From the NCBI RefSeq assembly GCF_009600605.1, contig NZ_VWNA01000003.1, positions 769,083 to 833,082 of the forward strand: a stretch of DNA of 64,000 nucleotides, read 5' to 3'. Positions 61,501-64,000 of this stretch are shown piece after piece (position 1 is the stretch's first letter; each line of letters begins with the position of its first letter). The position numbers were made by a program, and so were the translations under genes. The DNA comes from Segnochrobactrum spirostomi (GTDB lineage: Bacteria > Pseudomonadota > Alphaproteobacteria > Rhizobiales > Segnochrobactraceae). The notes under the pieces were generated by a model. It had not been told where the DNA came from. It made no database searches and saw only the letters and a list, made by a program, of their open reading frames with translations.

Positions 61501-62846
61501 TTACCGAGACCCGACCGCGCCGCCTTGCGGCAGGCGTTCGGCCCGATCCGCGACGGAGAGGATTGCCTCGGCGGCGCGCCGGACCCCCTGCGCGCGCTGC
61601 ATGCGCGCCGCGCAGTCCGCAAGACGGGCGCGCATCGGCGCATCCGCAATGAGCGAGCGGATCGCAGCGGCAAGATCCTCGGCACTCCAGCGATAGCGAT
61701 CGAGCGCCGCTCCGACGCCCGTTTCCGCGGCGCGGCGCGCATTGTCGTGGCCGTCCCAGCAATAGGGCATGACGAGCGAGGGGACGCCGTAATAGAGGGC
61801 CTCGCAGAAGCTGTTGTTGCCGCCGTGGTGGATGAACAGGCGCGCCTGGGCGACGACGCTCGGCTGCGGAAACCAGCCGTCGAGAAAGACATTGTCGGGC
61901 ACCCGGCCGTAGAGATCCCGCCAAGCGCCGACATTGACGAGGAAGCGGCAGGGCAGCGTTTCGAACACCGCGAGCATCCGCTCGATGAGGTGGGTATCCA
62001 TCGCCCCGAGGCTGCCGAAGCTCAGATAGACGAGCGGCCCGTCATCGTGGGCGGCGAAGGGCGGCGGCGTGAACGGCCCCTCCGACCGCACGCAGCCGTC
62101 GAGATAGACGAAGCGGTCGGGATCGAGCGCGGTCGCCCGCGGGTAGCGGACGATGTCCGGGGCGAGCAGGAGATTGAGGAAGGGCGAGGCTTCGAGGAAC
62201 TGGCCGGCGGGATAGTGTGTGCGGCCGGCACTCGCCAGAAAGGCGTTGAAGCGAGCGTGGGCCGGCGCGACCGCGGCCCGATAGCGCGTCTCGAACGCGC
62301 CCCATGCGGAGCGGTCGTCCGTCGGCAGGCCTGAGAGATAAGGCGGCACGGCCGGATCGGGCAACTCCGTTTCCGCGCAGGAGACGACCCGAACCCACGG
62401 CACGCCGGCCTCGGCGATCGCCGGAAACATCACCACGTTGTCGAGCACGACCGCCGCAGGCTTCAGCCGAGCGAGGAGCCGTCTCAACGGCGCTTCGGCG
62501 GCGATCGCGGTGTCGACGATCGCCTCCCAGGTCGGCGCCACATAGGCCTCGATCTGCTCGGTGGGCGAAAGGCGGAAACTTTCCTTATGGCGGGCGACGA
62601 AGGCCGTCCAATCGGCGGGCGCGGCCACGCCGCCCTGGGCAATGATGGGATATTCCGGAAAGCCGTAATCCGCGAACACGCCGCGGAAGCCGTCGTGGCA
62701 GATGAAGACCGGGCGGGCGCCGGCGCGGCGGAGTTCCTGCGCGATGCCGATGCAATTGAGCGCCGCCCCGTAGCTCGCCTCGGGGAACAGCGCGATGGTG
62801 CGGCCCGCCCCCGCGAATCCGGCGCGTTCGGAGCCATCGCGTTCAT
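61501..62846 (-). CDS. UGT-like glycosyltransferase (MGT family), 5' frameshift
   Basis: A GT-B glycosyltransferase of the macrolide/UDP-glucuronosyl type. The C-terminal donor-site motif is HHGGNNSFCEALYYGVPSLVMP with GWFPQPSV before it; YLSFGSLGAM opens the C-domain. The N-domain begins GRTIALFPEASYGAALN. The ATG at 62846 overlaps the GntR stop (ATGA), a common coupling, but leads to MNAMAPNAPDSRG in another frame. The frames meet at a CCCCC run in the plus strand (62808-62812); one added base gives SRGAGRTIALF, a 448-residue protein. As written, only starts further upstream are in frame. Acceptor unknown. Confidence 0.82.
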
Positions 62847-63787
62847 CGCCCGACAACCCGCAGGGGCACCGGAACGCCGCGCCCGACGACCTTGGGCCGC
62901 TCGACCTTGGACAGGCGGAGGTGGACACGCATCAGATCCGCGGCGAGTTCGAGATCGCCGCGCTCGATCTCGACGAGAATCTGGAGATGCTCGCGGTTCG
63001 ATTGCATCAGGCGAAAGACGTTGGCGCCGCCGCCTCCCATGCCGCTCCCCATCCCGGTGCGCCGCCGCCGGTGGTGGGCCGTCAGCGCCTCCTCGATGAA
63101 GGCGTTGCCGCAGGAGCGGGCGACGAGGGCGTGAAAATCCCGATCGGTGCGGTCGAACAGCGCGAGATCGAAGGCGGCCGCGTCGGCGGCGGCGAGCCGC
63201 TCCATCGCCTCGCGCAGGCTCGACAGGGCGATCGGATCGGCATGGAAGCCGGGCGCGAGCAGCGCAGCCGGTTCCAGAATCATACGGAACTCGAAGCTCT
63301 GGCTTTGCGATTCCGGCGTCAGCCCGGCCGGCTTGAAGATCCATTGCTGGCCGGCGGCGCGCTCGACGAGTTGCTCCTCGAGCAGTCTTTTGAGCGCGTT
63401 CTGTACAATCTGCCGGGACACCCCGTAGCGGCGTTGCAGCCCCGCGACCGTCTGCGCCTCGGGTATGCGGCGGGCGGCGAGATCGCGCAGCACCGACTCG
63501 TAGAGGCGATCCTCCTCGCCGGCCGGCAGCGGCGGACCGTCCTCGGTGACGGTCGCCGGATCGACCGCGAGACGGTATCCGCCCTCGCTGTCGGCCTCCG
63601 CCAGCCCCTGCCCTTCAAGAATTTGAAAAACCTTGCGGATCGGCGTTCGGGAGACATTGCAGCGGGACGCGAAGAGCTGCTCCGGCAGCCGATCGCCGGC
63701 GCTCAGGCCGTCCGCGCGGGCGACCTTCAGCACCTGTAGCGCCAGATCCAGATGGCGCTGCCGCGGCGGCCTGCCCGTCTCCGTCAT
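62843..63787 (-). CDS. GntR regulator with two HTH domains and FCD
   Basis: A 314-residue regulator with two successive winged-helix segments: residues 12-75 (SRCNVSRTPIRKVFQILEGQGLAE) and about 92-155 (QRRYGVSRQIVQNALKRLLEEQLVE), followed by an FCD domain (FRMILEPAALLAPGF, LFDRTDRDFHALVARSCGN). Ordinary FadR-type proteins have one. ATG 63787 is chosen with AGGA upstream; an upstream frame reaches 63877 but is less likely. Coupled to the glycosyltransferase gene by ATGA. Confidence 0.85.
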   Translation of the reverse strand: MTETGRPPRQRHLDLALQVLKVARADGLSAGDRLPEQLFASRCNVSRTPIRKVFQILEGQGLAEADSEGGYRLAVDPATVTEDGPPLPAGEEDRLYESVLRDLAARRIPEAQTVAGLQRRYGVSRQIVQNALKRLLEEQLVERAAGQQWIFKPAGLTPESQSQSFEFRMILEPAALLAPGFHADPIALSSLREAMERLAAADAAAFDLALFDRTDRDFHALVARSCGNAFIEEALTAHHRRRRTGMGSGMGGGGANVFRLMQSNREHLQILVEIERGDLELAADLMRVHLRLSKVERPKVVGRGVPVPLRVVGR

Positions 63788-63887
63788 CGATCCTGTCCGA
63801 TTGCGATCGTTTGCGCATGCTGCCCCCGAGCGCGCCCGGAAGGCAAGAGCCGGCAAAGCGGAATTGCGCCGCCGCATCGAAATCAGC

Positions 63888-63917
63888 TTGACGTATTTTT
63901 GTCGCGATTAATACTGT
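63888..63917 (+). promoter_or_regulatory. Candidate promoter pointing out of the window
   Basis: TTGACG (63888-63893) followed by AT-rich sequence with TAATACTGT (63909-63917) forms a sigma-70-like element, spacing 15-18 depending on the -10 chosen. It faces a gene that would start past 64000; AGGGGAG near 63987-63993 looks like its ribosome site. The divergent two-HTH regulator probably acts here. Confidence 0.45.
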
Positions 63918-64000
63918 GCCTCACGGGGCGAACAGAACCGCACCAGCGGACGGTCGCCCACCAGAGACGGAACACAGGCGAAAGCCAGGGGAGCCACGTC

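Noticed and set aside
1..64000. CRISPR arrays, tRNA or rRNA genes, insertion sequences, phage genes
   Set aside because: Looked for repeated spacered units, cloverleaf-like segments, transposase motifs and terminal repeats; none seen by eye.

Overview
The window is about 64 kb of very GC-rich DNA with dense, overlapping ATGA-coupled genes and no rRNA, tRNA, insertion sequence, phage or CRISPR array that I can see. Gene content (PQQ-associated exporter, cyo quinol oxidase, many GntR-FCD regulators, Liv-type ABC importers, a pyridoxamine-pyruvate transaminase very like the Mesorhizobium enzyme) points to an alphaproteobacterium, most likely Hyphomicrobiales (Rhizobiales). It reads as a chromosomal or megaplasmid catabolic region.

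Layout. (1) 1-3463: tail of an upstream gene, then a PQQ-dependent-catabolism set: YVTN beta-propeller, ABC ATPase, ABC-2 permease and a secreted unknown protein. (2) 3763-7457: polyol/fructuronate-type dehydrogenase and a UvrD-like helicase carrying a frameshift. (3) 7458-10982: a long leader with promoter and palindromes, then a VanA/VanB-like Rieske oxygenase and reductase with a GntR-FCD regulator. (4) 31905 down to 11027 on the minus strand: a roughly 20 kb run of about 21 codirectional genes next to a divergent LysR gene. It encodes two intradiol dioxygenases, an MhqE/MhqD-like pair, maleylacetate reductase, a TfdB-like phenol hydroxylase, an SDR, a zinc alcohol dehydrogenase, a two-component flavin monooxygenase, a hydrolase, and two complete paralogous Liv-type ABC importers whose binding proteins carry Tat signals. 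The lower route is hydroxyquinol to maleylacetate to 3-oxoadipate; the entry substrate is unknown. (5) 33118-38876: a small DUF1330-like/hydrolase pair and the cyoABCD quinol oxidase operon, with frameshifts in cyoB and cyoC.

(6) 39007-49176: a vitamin B6 module. The GMC enzyme at 40403-41980 has the His-x-His plus Pro active-site pattern and spacing of pyridoxine 4-oxidase, and 43218-44393 is pyridoxamine-pyruvate transaminase. They lie with MocR and GntR regulators beside a BMP-type ABC importer (two permeases, double ATPase, binding protein) that may import the substrate. (7) 50270-60525: a pyridine-ring module. HpaB-type monooxygenase plus flavin reductase, an NTF2-like protein, two amidases and 2,5-dihydroxypyridine 5,6-dioxygenase (NicX, all three iron ligands at the known positions) form an operon; CMD-family protein, GntR regulator and alpha/beta hydrolase run opposite; an enoyl-CoA hydratase and a beta-hydroxyacid dehydrogenase follow. 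(8) 60667-64000: SapC-family protein, a UGT-like glycosyltransferase and a GntR regulator with two helix-turn-helix domains, then a promoter pointing out of the window.

A recurring quality signal: five genes (uvrD-like, livG, cyoB, cyoC, glycosyltransferase) are each put out of frame by one base exactly at a 5-nt G or C run. This looks more like homopolymer sequencing error than five independent mutations. The most interesting biology is the double-importer hydroxyquinol superoperon and the linked B6/pyridine modules, which share a CTCAACCAAA...TGGTC motif.
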